From NCBI GenBank assembly GCA_964036295.1, contig OZ038464.1:26144508-26208507 (forward strand): DNA of 64,000 nucleotides, given 5' to 3'. This DNA is from Plumapathes pennacea (Eukaryota; Cnidaria; Anthozoa; Antipatharia; Myriopathidae). Shown here one piece after another: positions 12,196 to 23,267 of this stretch (within the stretch, counting starts at the first letter, position 1; every line of letters begins with the position of its first letter). Under the pieces are notes generated by a model that had not been told where the DNA came from, did not search any database, and saw only the letters and a program-made list of their open reading frames with translations. The position numbers were made by a program, and so were the translations under genes.

Positions 12196-15100
12196 TCAAA
12201 CAATAGCTATACTTGTTGCCCAATGTTTGACCTCCGTAGGGCAGTCAGGGTACTGCTGGAGTGCGTCCATGACTTGACTTGGGTCCACCAAGAGTGTCAC
12301 CAACTGAAACTCCTTAGGGGTGTGACGTACTGAACCATCTAAAGGTTTCACAAACTCCAATGATACCAAATGTTCAAAGGCCTGAAGATGGGTATCAAGG
12401 ACATGGAATCAAGTAAGTAAGTAAAGTCTTTATTTACTGAGGGTAGCACACAATATAGCAGAACTAATAAACTTGTGGTCCTTGAATCAAGCTGAATAAA
12501 GTTTACAGTTTAACTGTTACATAGCCCTGTTTGATCTACAATAAAGTTAGCTAATGAAACATCTCTGTTTTAGTCAAAGTGTGCAGGTCTTTCCTAATAT
12601 ATTATGTGTTAACTGTCACCTCATACTGTATCCCTGTAAAATGTCAGGCTGAGCCACATCAACCACTGATAGTTTTAACACTGCACATGTGTGTGACATG
12701 CAGAGTTTAGGAAATGATAAAAAGGGCATTGAATAATGCCCAAAGACATAATAAGGTTTGGTTCAAAGCACCAGAAAGAATGACAGTTTTTCTGAGAGAA
12801 GTCATCGATATTGTGATGCATAGAAGCTCTGCCTGGGCAGCGGAAAGACAGTATGCAACCTCTTTTGTAGTATGTGCACCAATGCCTCTGTACAAAATGT
12901 GCACTTCTTCAACCCACAGAACTCCATGCAGTCATCCCAGTATTTGACATAGTCATGAGCAAAGAAGCATGGTCACTGTGGCAATGACTTGGTGTAGTGG
13001 CACAAAATGTCCTGACCCAAACACTAACTCTAACCCCAAGGGTGCTGTCAAGTACCACCCTTTTAACCTTAAAACATTATGAGGTTGCACCTGACAGACA
13101 TAACTGAAACATGCAAAAATATAGGTAGAGTCTTACTTTCAAGACAACTGGCTTCTCAAAGGACTGAGCTGCATGGCCTTTCCCTTGAGTGAACTTTTGA
13201 TATTCTACAGTATCAAAGAAAATATAAGAAAACCACTGCTGAATACAATGCAGTTACATGGTGTATAACTTTTGTTGTTGTTGCTTCTTTACTGCAGCAT
13301 GAATTTTGTTTCACTGGTTTCAAGAGCTGTTGCAGTCAGTCAATATCATTTCTCTATATACAAATTTTCTTACCTCTGTATACCATCTCAAAATTAAACG
13401 AGTCCTCATAAACTCTCACTAAATGCTTCATAGCAATGATAAGACAGAGCTCTAAAATTGATAAACCTGCAAAGGAAGAGGGAAATAAAACATTTTGGTA
13501 GAAATAACATTCATAAAAATAGGGATATTTGGGAAAGAATGTAGGGCATGAAGATACTGCATTCCCCTCCTGGTTTGTTTCCTTTACTGTGCTTACCATG
13601 TAACATTGCTGCCTTGCAATCCAACTTCTTCTGTGAGTCTGCTTGTATTAAGTCTGCGCTTTGAATGAAGGGGTGTGTACCGGAAATATTACACACTGGC
13701 ATTGTCTGGGGAAGTAAAATGTGAGGAGAAATTGTCACAAGCTGTCAGATGTTATAAAGTGGGCATATATAACACTGCAATTTACGGAAGGAAACTCCTC
13801 AGTTATTTCAAATAGTGATTATATGTCAACCAAGACAAACAGTATGAGACAGTCTGGACATCACATCTTAAAATTTAACTTATTTATATCTTTCAGTGCA
13901 TAGTTTGTTGACTTACTGCAAATAGCCTCACCTCTGTCCCCCCCCTCCACCTCTCAATGAAGTTTGTGTGACGTATAGATATGATAAAGAAGGGTAGAGT
14001 GCATGGGGAGGGGATTGCGTTAGAAATATGTAGTGTGACCCTTGATCTTTATTTGGCCACTTGGCCCTTGCTTTATTCACTCATGTCCAATACACCTCAT
14101 ATGAGTCTGAGGGACAAGTAGGGAATTCAGTTTAGCCAATAGTCCATTGGTCACTGTCAGTCCATCGGTCAACACTTTGGGGGACTATATGGGCACTTAT
14201 AAGACATATGTTGCTTTGTTTTACAAAGAATGTCTGATTGATGTCAGTTTGTCCATCAGACACTGTCGGTCAGTGTTTTGGAGGCCTGTAGGCATGACAC
14301 TTATTTTCAGCCACTATATCTCCAATGGTCTATCTGTCACCATTGGGCCATCAACTAAAGCATGATTGTCTTCTTATAAGCTTTCTTTCTTAGACATTAT
14401 ACTAATGTGAAATTGATAACATGACTCTTACCAGAAGATTGTGAAGGCTTGCAATGTCTTTACTAATGCTGTATTGTCTCTTCAATATATCTAGAACAGT
14501 GCCATCCTGCAGCAGGTCCTACACATGCCAAACCACAGCAGATTACACCCAAAAACATGAAAAAAATGGGAGCTAATAAATAATCAAAGGACTGAGCACT
14601 TATTTGGGAAAGGCTGCTAAAATATATCTTTCAGATTTAGTGCAAAAGGGCACATTTAATCAAAGGAGGGTGCCTGTTACTTTTTTAATACTCCTGCTTA
14701 CCTTGATGTTTTTTTGCCAAGCTTGGCTAAAACTCTTATCATGGAAAGATGAGGGCAAAGAAACAACTGACCTGAAAATAATATGAGTTCATAAGGTCAA
14801 GTAGACAACACTCGGTAATTGATAGTTGTTATTATTTTCAATAACCTCTTTATTTCTTTGAAAAGAATAACAATCTTCGGTGCATTACAATGCAGACTGA
14901 GACTCTTGACAGACACCAAAACAATAATATTACATACTAGAATTATATATTTTTGTTTGTTTAACATATAAAATTCAAATAATTTTATCAAAATTATTAC
15001 ATACCTGAATATTTCTAGGTAGTCTTCAAATTTCTGAGAATTAAATATGTGAATCTGTCGATGTGAGAATCTGGACTTCACTCTCTTCTCTAAAAGTTCA

Positions 15101-18100
15101 ACAACATCCTGTGAGAAAATATATTACTTTTGTTAAAACTGGTACAAATTTATGCTGGGAGTGGGAATGCGGGCAAGTAAAAAGTAAAGGGGGCTTAACC
15201 CATTCCCTCGCCACATTTTTATTTGCCCCATTCCTATTATGCAACAAATAACAATGAAATAAAAAGTAATTCGTGCATGCCAGCCATCTATCAGTGGGGT
15301 GCACTAACTATTAAGGTCATGTCAACTGAAAGAAATGAATAAAGATAATGGCAAAAGTTTCTATAATTTATTGTACCTAGAAAATGTCTTGGAAGGTGAG
15401 TTCAGTCAAGCACCACTGCTAGTAAATAAATCTACCTGTACAAGAGGACAAAACTGCATTCCTATATTTGGCAAAGGAATGTATCCCTAGAAACAGAACA
15501 GCAGGTTACTGACCAGTCTACATGTCAAGCCAATGACACAGATGGGAGCCTGTGCAGATTGTGATACATCAAACAGGTTGTACAACAAGGTTTGGTTCTT
15601 GTGATGAGCAAACAAGTCAAACTCATCCAGGACAAACAGGACTGACTGACTTTGTTCACTGCCTGGTGAGAGAAGAGACAGAAAGCACACCACTAAATAT
15701 TGTGCACTTGTCATGAGGAAATTATACAACTGGTGCACTACTATTAAGCTTACCACTCTTGAGAGCATCCAATAGAAAAGCTAGGTTTTCTGCAAATGAA
15801 CCCTGATCAGAAAAGAGATAAAGGAAACAATATTGATGGTACAAAATAAATATACAAACTGTTAGAACACCAGGTCAAATGCCTCTGTATCAAGCAAGTG
15901 TCAAGGACCAAAGGTTAAGTACACTTTGACAAGCCTTTAGTCCCTTTGATAATAGAAATGTACATATCAACTGACATGCCCTTCTGTCTTGTAGTCCCTA
16001 ACTAACATGAAATGGCCTCAACTAACAGGCTTGTGTCTGCATGACAGTCCATTGATAATAATAGTATTGACACAATATTATTGTAGAAACGTTTGCCTTA
16101 ACTGACATGCTCTTTTATCATGTAGTAAGTAAGACCCTTTCAAAGTATTCATTGTTACTTACAAAAACTTTATCTCCCACTGTATTTTCTAGTTGCAGTT
16201 GCCTGGTTATTTCAAGTAATGCAGATCGGTCATCAGTTTGAACCAAACCTGGTTTACAAAAGAAGACACAATGAAAAAGACCACTATATTATTGTGTTTC
16301 TACAATAACATTATAACAAAAAACATTAGAAATAAACATTGCTCTCAAGCTAGTGTTCTATTGGTTTGTAATCCTTCCATTTTGAACCAGGCTCCTACAC
16401 CAAATTTCTGAGTAGGAAAACTTGTATGTACTAACAAATGAATCCAAAATTGCATATCCCATTTATGAGCGGCAATCAAGCAACCAAAGATCTACGACCA
16501 TTTGGATGAGCCAGGAATATCTTAGTCTTTCTATTCTTTAGAATTTCTAGTCTTTTTCAGTTTGGCTCACAGCTACATACTAGAGAATGCTCTATAGATT
16601 ATGGTTGCAGGAAATATGAAAGATTGTATGTGGCACTTCAAATAATATTGAATTTCAGAAATTTCAAAAGGGTTTTTGGGAATGTTGTTGAAGAGCGGGG
16701 GGCTCACTAGCCTTGCTATCACATTACGATGATCATTTGACATAAAAATAACAGGGACACAATGAACAAGACAAAGAAAATTGATACAAACCACTCAAAT
16801 GAACTTCTAACAGATTTTGCTTCACAGATCTAGTTTTGTGAAGATTCTCCAAGGCGCTATTTAGTACCTGGCAATGTAGTAAAAACATAATTGTGTTTTA
16901 TTGAATCTGGAAAAATAACTTCTCTTTTTATAGTAGAACGTGGACACCAGTGTTTTTCATGCGGTCCCAGGTAGAAATCTTAATAAGATCTTATAAGATC
17001 TTGTAAGATTCTTATAAGATGCTTAATAAGCCCCCAAAATCTTAATAAGATTTGATATCTTATTAAGATCTTACATCTTAATAAGATCATACTGGAATCT
17101 TAATAAGATCTTAAAAGATTTATGTATGAATCTTAATAAAACCAATCATATTAAGATCTTAATAAGTTATCTCAAAATCTTACAAGATTCAGGTATTAAG
17201 ATCTTATTGCAGATTTTAACTAAGATCTTACCTTAGTGTTAGTAAGATTTTACAAGATTTTTGTCAAGATCTTACCAAGTTTTATTAAGATCTTATCACA
17301 GATTTTTTACTAAGATCTTACAAAGTTTTATTACAATCTCACAAGATTTTTCCAACATCTACCAAGTAATATCATAAGATCTTATCACAGTTTTTGCTAA
17401 GATCTTTCTAGGTTTTTATTAAAATTTTATAAAACAATGATACTCAGTTTATTTAAAAAGTAAAAAGTTCCATCAGTAATAATAATAATATATGTATTGG
17501 TACAGTACCTCAATAATTGAGGTAATGATTAATGATTAATCATGCTCATATGTTGTGTCCAACATGGTCAGAAAACCCTTCACATTCTTGCTTGCCACAT
17601 ACAAGCACCTGTTTTCAATCATTGTACAGTTGACCAAAACTGTGCCCTCTGCTTGGACAACCTCAACAAAGTGTTTTCCAAGGAGCATCTGGTCCACAAT
17701 TCCTCTGAGAACAGCCCTTGCGAAATGGATTCCCAGCTTTTTGGGAATTCCTAGGAATTCTCAGCTCTTCCCAGCTATGCAAATTGATGTTTGCAGAGCA
17801 GGCTTGGAAGTTTGGGAATTCCTGGGAATTCCCAACTCTTCTCAACTATACAAATCATATTTTTTGTGGAAGCTTGGAAGTCTTAGGAATTCCTAGGAAT
17901 TCCCAAAGGTTCCCAGTCATACAAATCAATCTTAGCAAAATGAAGCAATGGAATACCTGGGATTTCCTGAGAATCCTAATAAGACATAATATAAATAGCT
18001 CGCAAATAGCTGGAAATGCGAATAAAGGGATTCATTGCTGTAGTTTCATCCATACTCATTTTCAGATGTGACCAATACAAATTATTTCAGTGTCGCAGTG

Positions 18101-21100
18101 ACTTTAATCTAAGCCATGAAAAAAATAACACTCTTGTCGTAAAACCACCACACATTTAACTCACAAAACTGGTCAAGTAAGACACCATAAGTGTATTCAC
18201 CTCATCTCTATTTATTCGTTTTCACCTATTGTACCAGTCAATTTTTCCCACAATTTATTACAACACTTAAAATTTTGCGATTGGGATTAGAAGACACGAC
18301 TCACGATCAATGGCACTCTCGAATAAGTTATTCTTATCACTAAGTCGCGGTCAGTTCGACATCATACAGAAAACCGCTAATGTTTCAACCGTTTGAATTA
18401 AAAGAAACAAGAAATGGGAAACCTTCGTGTTGATCGAGTGTTGATCGGTCACCAAACCTGAACATGCTCGCGCTGGCTCTGACTTCAACAACCACTCAAC
18501 GATCAACTGCATCCGAGTACGCTGTTAAGTACTGCTTGCCACAGCCACACAAATGTATCCATTTTCAGAATCAAAGCACTCCTTCTCGGCGAAATTAACC
18601 ACGGCGAACATTTAATTCCTCCATGTGATGAACTCGCAAACAAAACTCGTTCTGAGTGCCTGGGTACTAGTTTGTCAATCAAAAATTGTCACGTGCAAAC
18701 CAATCAAGACCTCACGCTGTCGTTTGGCGCTCGGGTTAACGGACTTTTGAACAGCGATCATTGCGTGTACATCGCGCCCCGTTTTTCACAGGATTTGTGC
18801 CTTTTATTTGAGGACTGTTCCCTGTTCTTCGCTTCGAGTGCAATTCTTTACCTTGTGTGTTGCTTGGAGGATAACAAAATAGGCATAACGTTCTCAAGAA
18901 TCATGTTGATTGCTAGCTTGGAATTCGAAGTTCATTTACATTGTGTGGAGAGGTGGCTGGGACATCAGATTTGGATGATCAGTTGTTCTCTATACGCATC
19001 ATATCCCGAAGACTTGTAGCAAGGTGAGATGAATGACGTGTTATTCTTTGTTTCAATCCGTTGTGATTCACGTGTTGGCCGTCACTTTTGTGTTTCTAAA
19101 TTAAATTGCCTGAATGTTCTCCCGTGTGCGCTTGAATTGGCCGGTTTGATGCGACTTTTAAAATATATTTAACTGACTCAGTGCAGTTCAGTGTAGCAAA
19201 TATCTTCCCTTCGTACGTATAACCCTTTCACTCCAAAGTTTAAAGTGCGGATTCTCCCAATAATTCAAGAAGAAAATGTGAGAGATGTGGAGAGAATTAA
19301 TACTCCAATCAGCTACCCATACAGCAAGCTATCTTATTATCCCAGGTAAAGGTAAAGCAGTCAAGTCCAGAAGATAGAGCAGTATCTGATAGCCTGGTGC
19401 CATCCACAAGTTCTCCTTCACTGGTATGTAAACTGTAATAAAGTTAATAGCTACCAGTATACATAGGTTTTAAAAAATAATTCAAAAAGAAATCACTGTA
19501 ATATTGTTGAACATTGATGAAATTCACAGGTTTTAATAATTATTTTTTTCAAAATTTTAGATTTATAACGAGACCAACCTATTGGCACTGTCCTCTGGGG
19601 GAGATTCCAAAAAATATGCCTTTAAGGTTTTCAAGGTGCTATTTTCGGACTCTGAGATGGCTGGTGGCATGGTTGGCCCACTACACCGGGTAAAAACAAT
19701 TGGCAAAGTTGTGCTGGATGAGGAGAGAGTGGGGCTTCTCAAACGTGAGTACAACATTTTAATTGCTAATCCTTCAAAAGACACAAGTTACTGTGTGCCT
19801 TCTGTGGTTAATGACTTTTGTAAGCCACATGTCAATCTGGCCTTTTGTACATTATTGCAGAGGCTATCAAGGAGAAGTTTGGTGATGGGGTACTTGAAAA
19901 GAAGTGGCCAAGCATTCGCCAGAGCTTGAATCAAAAGTGTCTGGACGAGAAAAGAAAGATGTTAAAACTGGACACCAGTGCATCCAATTCAGATTTGCCT
20001 GCAGCTGATGATTCATAATAATATTGTTACCAGATGACATGAAGGCTAATATGAAACAAATATTGTGTCTTTCCCTGTTTATTTTGTGTGAGCAAATTAC
20101 TGACAGATTACATTTTCATAATTTTGATAGGGATTAGGTACACCGAGTTTTCAGTTTATAGAATATTGGGCATTTTAGTTTAAGTCCAATAAGTTAAATT
20201 ATGTTTCAGATTTAGTGGTTTAACTGTGTGAAATGATTATTTCTAATATTTGTTTTCAAACACTGCCAATGATAAGTTTCAACAGTTTGTTGCAGTAGTG
20301 TGAGAGTAGTTTAAAACTCATTTAACAGTGTTTTCTTTTGTTTCATAAGAGTTTAGTCAGAAAGATTATGTGAGATTAAAAGACTACCAAAGTACTAAGT
20401 TTTACAATTTATTTTACTTGTTAAAATCCACAACTGTACTGTGGGATAATTCTTCTGATTATAGCCATTAAAAGATTCATCAATGGAATTTGTTACAATT
20501 CTCATAAGAAATATTGATTTAAATATTAATTTAAATTTACCACAGGATATTGATTCTTATCAAGAATCTTACAAGAATCTTATAAGATTCTTTATAAGAT
20601 TCTTATAAGATTCTTATCAAGATTCTTGTAAGATTCTTACAAGATTCTTATAAGAATCTTACAAGATTTTATAATATTCTTAATAAGATGTGTGTTCATC
20701 TTATAAGATTTTATCAAGAATCTTACAAGATCTTACAAGATTCTTGATAAGAATCTTACAAGATCTTATAAGATTCTTATCAAGATTCTTATAAGATTCT
20801 TACAAGATTCTTACAAGATTCTTATAAGATTCTTATAAGAATCTTGTAAGAATCTTGTAAGAATCTTATAAGAATCTTATTAAGATATTTGCTAAGATTC
20901 TTATAAGAATCTTAATAAGATTCTTACAAGAATCTTATTAAGATTTCTACCTGGGGTTCAGTATGGTGACCTGTCAGGATACTTTCCTGCAAGTTTTGGC
21001 AATGTGTTTGTCGAACTTCAACTTATTGTCAACAGTGAGCCCCAGCAGATGAAGCTCTTCTTCTTTGACACTCTTGACACTAGACAGAACTATAGTATGA

Positions 21101-21717
21101 AGGCTTCCCTTGTTTTAAACTTGAACAAAGAATACTAGTTGAGCTTTTGTGTTTGAGTTTGACAATATTTAATACAATATGTAGCAGAAGGTGGTTTCTT
21201 TGGTTTTTTGTTTTGTTTGCTTGTTTCTTTCAGGCAAGAGAAGGAAGTAAATTTACTCTGCAAAGTCACGCTTAATACGTACTAAAGTCTTGCCACTTCC
21301 TCTTGGACCAATCAGCAACACTGAGTTACTTTCTCCAGCTTCTGCACATCGCTTTATCAGGTCAAGCACTTGTCTACACACAAAAAAAATGACATTGGAT
21401 ATACATACCTCTCACTTGCAGACATATTTCAAGGCATACTGCAGATATCTAGTAAGTATCTGTTTTAGCTCGTAAAATCTATTTTGGTCCCAATTAGTGT
21501 TGAATTTTGATATGCTTAGGGATCTGACGGGTCTCAATTGACAGAGAAGTAAGCAGGAATAGTGAATATACCTTTTCTGATCTTCCAAATGATGCAAACT
21601 CAACGGCATGTCTCCATGAAATATTCGACCTCGGAGGATTTTCTGCACTTCATTTATGGTCCTTTCTGTATACAGAACACAAGACGTGTCCTTGTTCTTG
21701 AGTCTGCTACTCCTCAT
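12196..21717 (-). CDS. ORC4: origin recognition complex subunit 4
   Basis: AAA+ subunit of the origin recognition complex, which loads MCM helicase at replication origins in the nucleus. Thirteen GT-AG exons (high to low): 21717-21572, 21373-21283, 16867-16792, 16248-16163, 15802-15754, 15662-15514, 15108-15005, 14771-14702, 14518-14432, 13705-13597, 13466-13374, 13204-13137, 12381-12196 (the 21283 boundary could be off by a base). Phases match and give 437 aa (human 436). Seen: [16 protein letters not shown] with Walker A at 71-78; [20 protein letters not shown] with Walker B DEFD at 162-165; [33 protein letters not shown] of the winged-helix region; C-terminal [14 protein letters not shown]. 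The start was chosen by family length; an in-frame ATG at 21861 would add 48 residues. Intron 2 (about 4.4 kb) contains a whole inverted-repeat element. The gene is divergent from PIP4K2. Confidence 0.97.
12600..12672. repeat. repeat in ORC4 intron 12 matching the ORC4 3' flank
   Basis: The words TGTCACCT, ATCCCTGTAAAATGTCAGGC and CACATCAACCACTGATAGTT here recur with few changes at about 12130-12190, just past the ORC4 stop codon. The two are in direct orientation about 475 bp apart. Confidence 0.5.
14141..14345. repeat. imperfect tandem duplication in ORC4 intron 9
   Basis: Two diverged units share CACTGTCAGTCCATCGGTCA / CACTGTCGGTCAGTGTTTTG and GGGCACTTATAA / ATGACACTTATTTT words about 110 bp apart. 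There is no coding potential. Confidence 0.35.
16966..17450. repeat. left subterminal AAGATCTTAT repeat array
   Basis: There are more than a dozen degenerate copies of TAAGATCTTA-type words in both orientations, spaced about 20-40 bp apart and decaying inward. The reverse complement partly matches the right-hand array, so the two could pair over hundreds of bases. Confidence 0.75.
17735..17915. repeat. tandem array of units with GGGAATTCC palindromes
   Basis: Three units of about 80-90 bp each carry a GGAATTCC(T/G)(A/G)GGAATTCC-type palindrome, then CAGCT, an ATACAAATC(A/T)-like stretch and GCTTGGAAGT. The open frames across this array on both strands arise from the repeat itself. Confidence 0.65.
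19346..20018 (+). CDS. BEN-domain protein, 3' exons of a gene inside the inverted-repeat element
   Basis: Three plus-strand exons joined by GT-AG introns: 19346-19423, 19561-19744, 19861-20018 (TAA). They encode at least 139 residues: a Ser/Pro-rich lead ([19 protein letters not shown]), then [60 protein letters not shown] and a Ser/Asp tail. The Leu-Phe-Ser-Glu start, the LDEERV core and the W...I.QSLNQKC ending fit the BEN domain, an alpha-helical DNA/protein-binding module of chromatin regulators and some viral and mobile-element proteins. The 5' part is unresolved; a possible upstream exon ends at the GTGAGA donor near 19022 but did not join in phase cleanly. The frame is intact, so the gene may be expressed. 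BEN assignment is by pattern, not search. Confidence 0.6.
20540..20955. repeat. right subterminal AAGATTCTTAT repeat array
   Basis: Near-continuous copies of AAGAATCTTATAAGATTCTT-type palindromes run for about 400 bp up to the element end TTTCTACCTGGG. The array is less degenerate than the left one and differs in using TTCTT where the left uses TCTT. Confidence 0.75.
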
Positions 21718-23267
21718 CTTCTCTCCCTCCAGGATTTTTAAAGAAACTCGAGCTTCGGCTCGTTTTACTTCGAATCGGCCGCCATGATTTTCCAATGCCC
21801 TCTCGTCTGTATCACGTGGTATACCTCCGAACCCAGACCCCCGGCCTGAATCTCCCGCCAAGATGCCAGTAACATCTCACTTCTTTGATGCACTGCCAAC
21901 TTTTTGTGTGTACGAATTGTTTTTTTCGGATTGGCAATCCCGAAAATAATCCGTGGCGTCATCAAAGTACCCTGTATAAATTCGCCATTGAGTCTCAAAA
22001 GCCAGATGGCTACCTTACTTTAGTTTAGCTTGTTTTATCTTCTTGTTTTATCTTGTTTTATTAATCTTCGAATTTGTGTAGCCCACAGTTTGATCTGACC
22101 TGCGATACTATCACGTACATGACTATTACAATCTCTGTTGCCAAAGTCCAGTCTCAGCCCGACTAAGGTCTCAGGGACCGCTCACGCTCAATGAAGGCCC
22201 AGAAACAGAAAGTGTCAGAAAAGAAAGTGGTTTTTCGTCTGAACGCTATTAAATTATACGATCACGATCTGGTGATCTCAGCCTTCCGATCTACGGATCG
22301 ACCCCACATCAGTAGCGGTCCAAGGTGTACACTTGTGCATCGAAAAACCACATTCTCAGTTAAACTGCAACACCTTGCAGACGCACTCCCATGTGCCATG
22401 ATTTTAAACGGCAGTAGTGAAAGTTGACGGCTACTGACAATATGTCAGTAGAGGCATCCAAAAATTAGTTTTTTGATGCAAATTGTTTGTTAATCTACAG
22501 AATTTGTAAAGCTTTTAAGTAGAACTCTTTTTACGTTTTGAGCCGACTATGACTTGCTGTGGAGATTATAAAATTAAATTAAAAAAATAAATAAACATTA
22601 ATACGATGTTATGGGATCCTTTTCTTAGTTTTCAACAATTAAACTGATTCATCAGTTACAGATCAGCCCACGTGTCACCTAAATACAGAGAAATGAGTGG
22701 GGCGGTGCTGCCGAGTTGCATGTGTTTACGCGACTTCGACCAAGTTTCATAGTTGTACTGTAATGGGTTTCCAGAGCCTTTGAGGTTGAAGGCATTAACT
22801 GACGAAACCGAAAGCTTTCGGTTTTTGATCACGGCTCGACGTCGTGCGTTTCACTAGATATGACGTGCACCTCTGGCTCATGGATGACATGAGATCATCC
22901 GCGTGTAAATCAGGAATAAAAAATGGCAGTGACTCAAACACGAAAATGTTACAAGTAAGCATTTTTTTTTTTTTTTTTTTTTTTTTTTTGATTACCGCAT
23001 ATGATAAAAACCGAATTCTCAGTTGCAAGAAAGGCCAAGAATGCTATCTTGTGGCAAATAATTTATGCCACGGCAGTGCCGGCAGTGCTATATTTAGCCG
23101 CCAGACACCAGTGCCCAGTTCTCCAGGGCCTGACAAGGCGCGCAAGGGACTCCGGGGGAATAACTCGTCGCTGACTGAACCAGGACTGAAAATCCCGCAA
23201 GTTTCCACTTGACAGCAATGTTTTGACTCAAACAGAGACCTCGTCAGCTCACCTGCGTAACGCTATA
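21718..23267. promoter_or_regulatory. shared upstream region between divergent ORC4 and PIP4K genes
   Basis: About 1.55 kb separates the two start codons, which point away from each other. No coding sequence is recognised. A poly-T tract of about 28 bases sits at 22962. Whether the region is one bidirectional promoter or two separate promoters cannot be told from sequence. Confidence 0.4.

Larger units (their letters stand above)
16966..20955. mobile_element. 3,990-bp inverted-repeat element inside ORC4 intron 2, carrying a BEN-domain gene
   Basis: The left end reads CCCAGGTAGAAATCTTAATA (16966 on), and the reverse complement of the right end (to 20955) is identical for 24 bp. Inside each end are about 400-480 bp of AAGATCTTAT or AAGATTCTTAT repeats, many palindromic. 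The interior holds a GGGAATTCC repeat array and a plus-strand BEN-domain gene. The flanks share only GT, so I can define no clear target-site duplication. I recognise no transposase. It may be a non-autonomous transposon with a captured passenger gene, or a novel autonomous type whose mobilising protein I cannot recognise. It lies entirely in the intron, so ORC4 coding is unaffected. Confidence 0.75.

Noticed and set aside
17542-18071. Overlapping open frames rich in GNS/EFL/IPRNSQ
   Set aside because: They are read from the GGGAATTCC tandem array in several frames and both strands, so they are repeat artefacts.
18672-19019. 115-codon plus-strand frame inside the inverted-repeat element
   Set aside because: No family recognised. 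The region may hold an upstream BEN exon in another frame ending near 19022, so this frame is not called.
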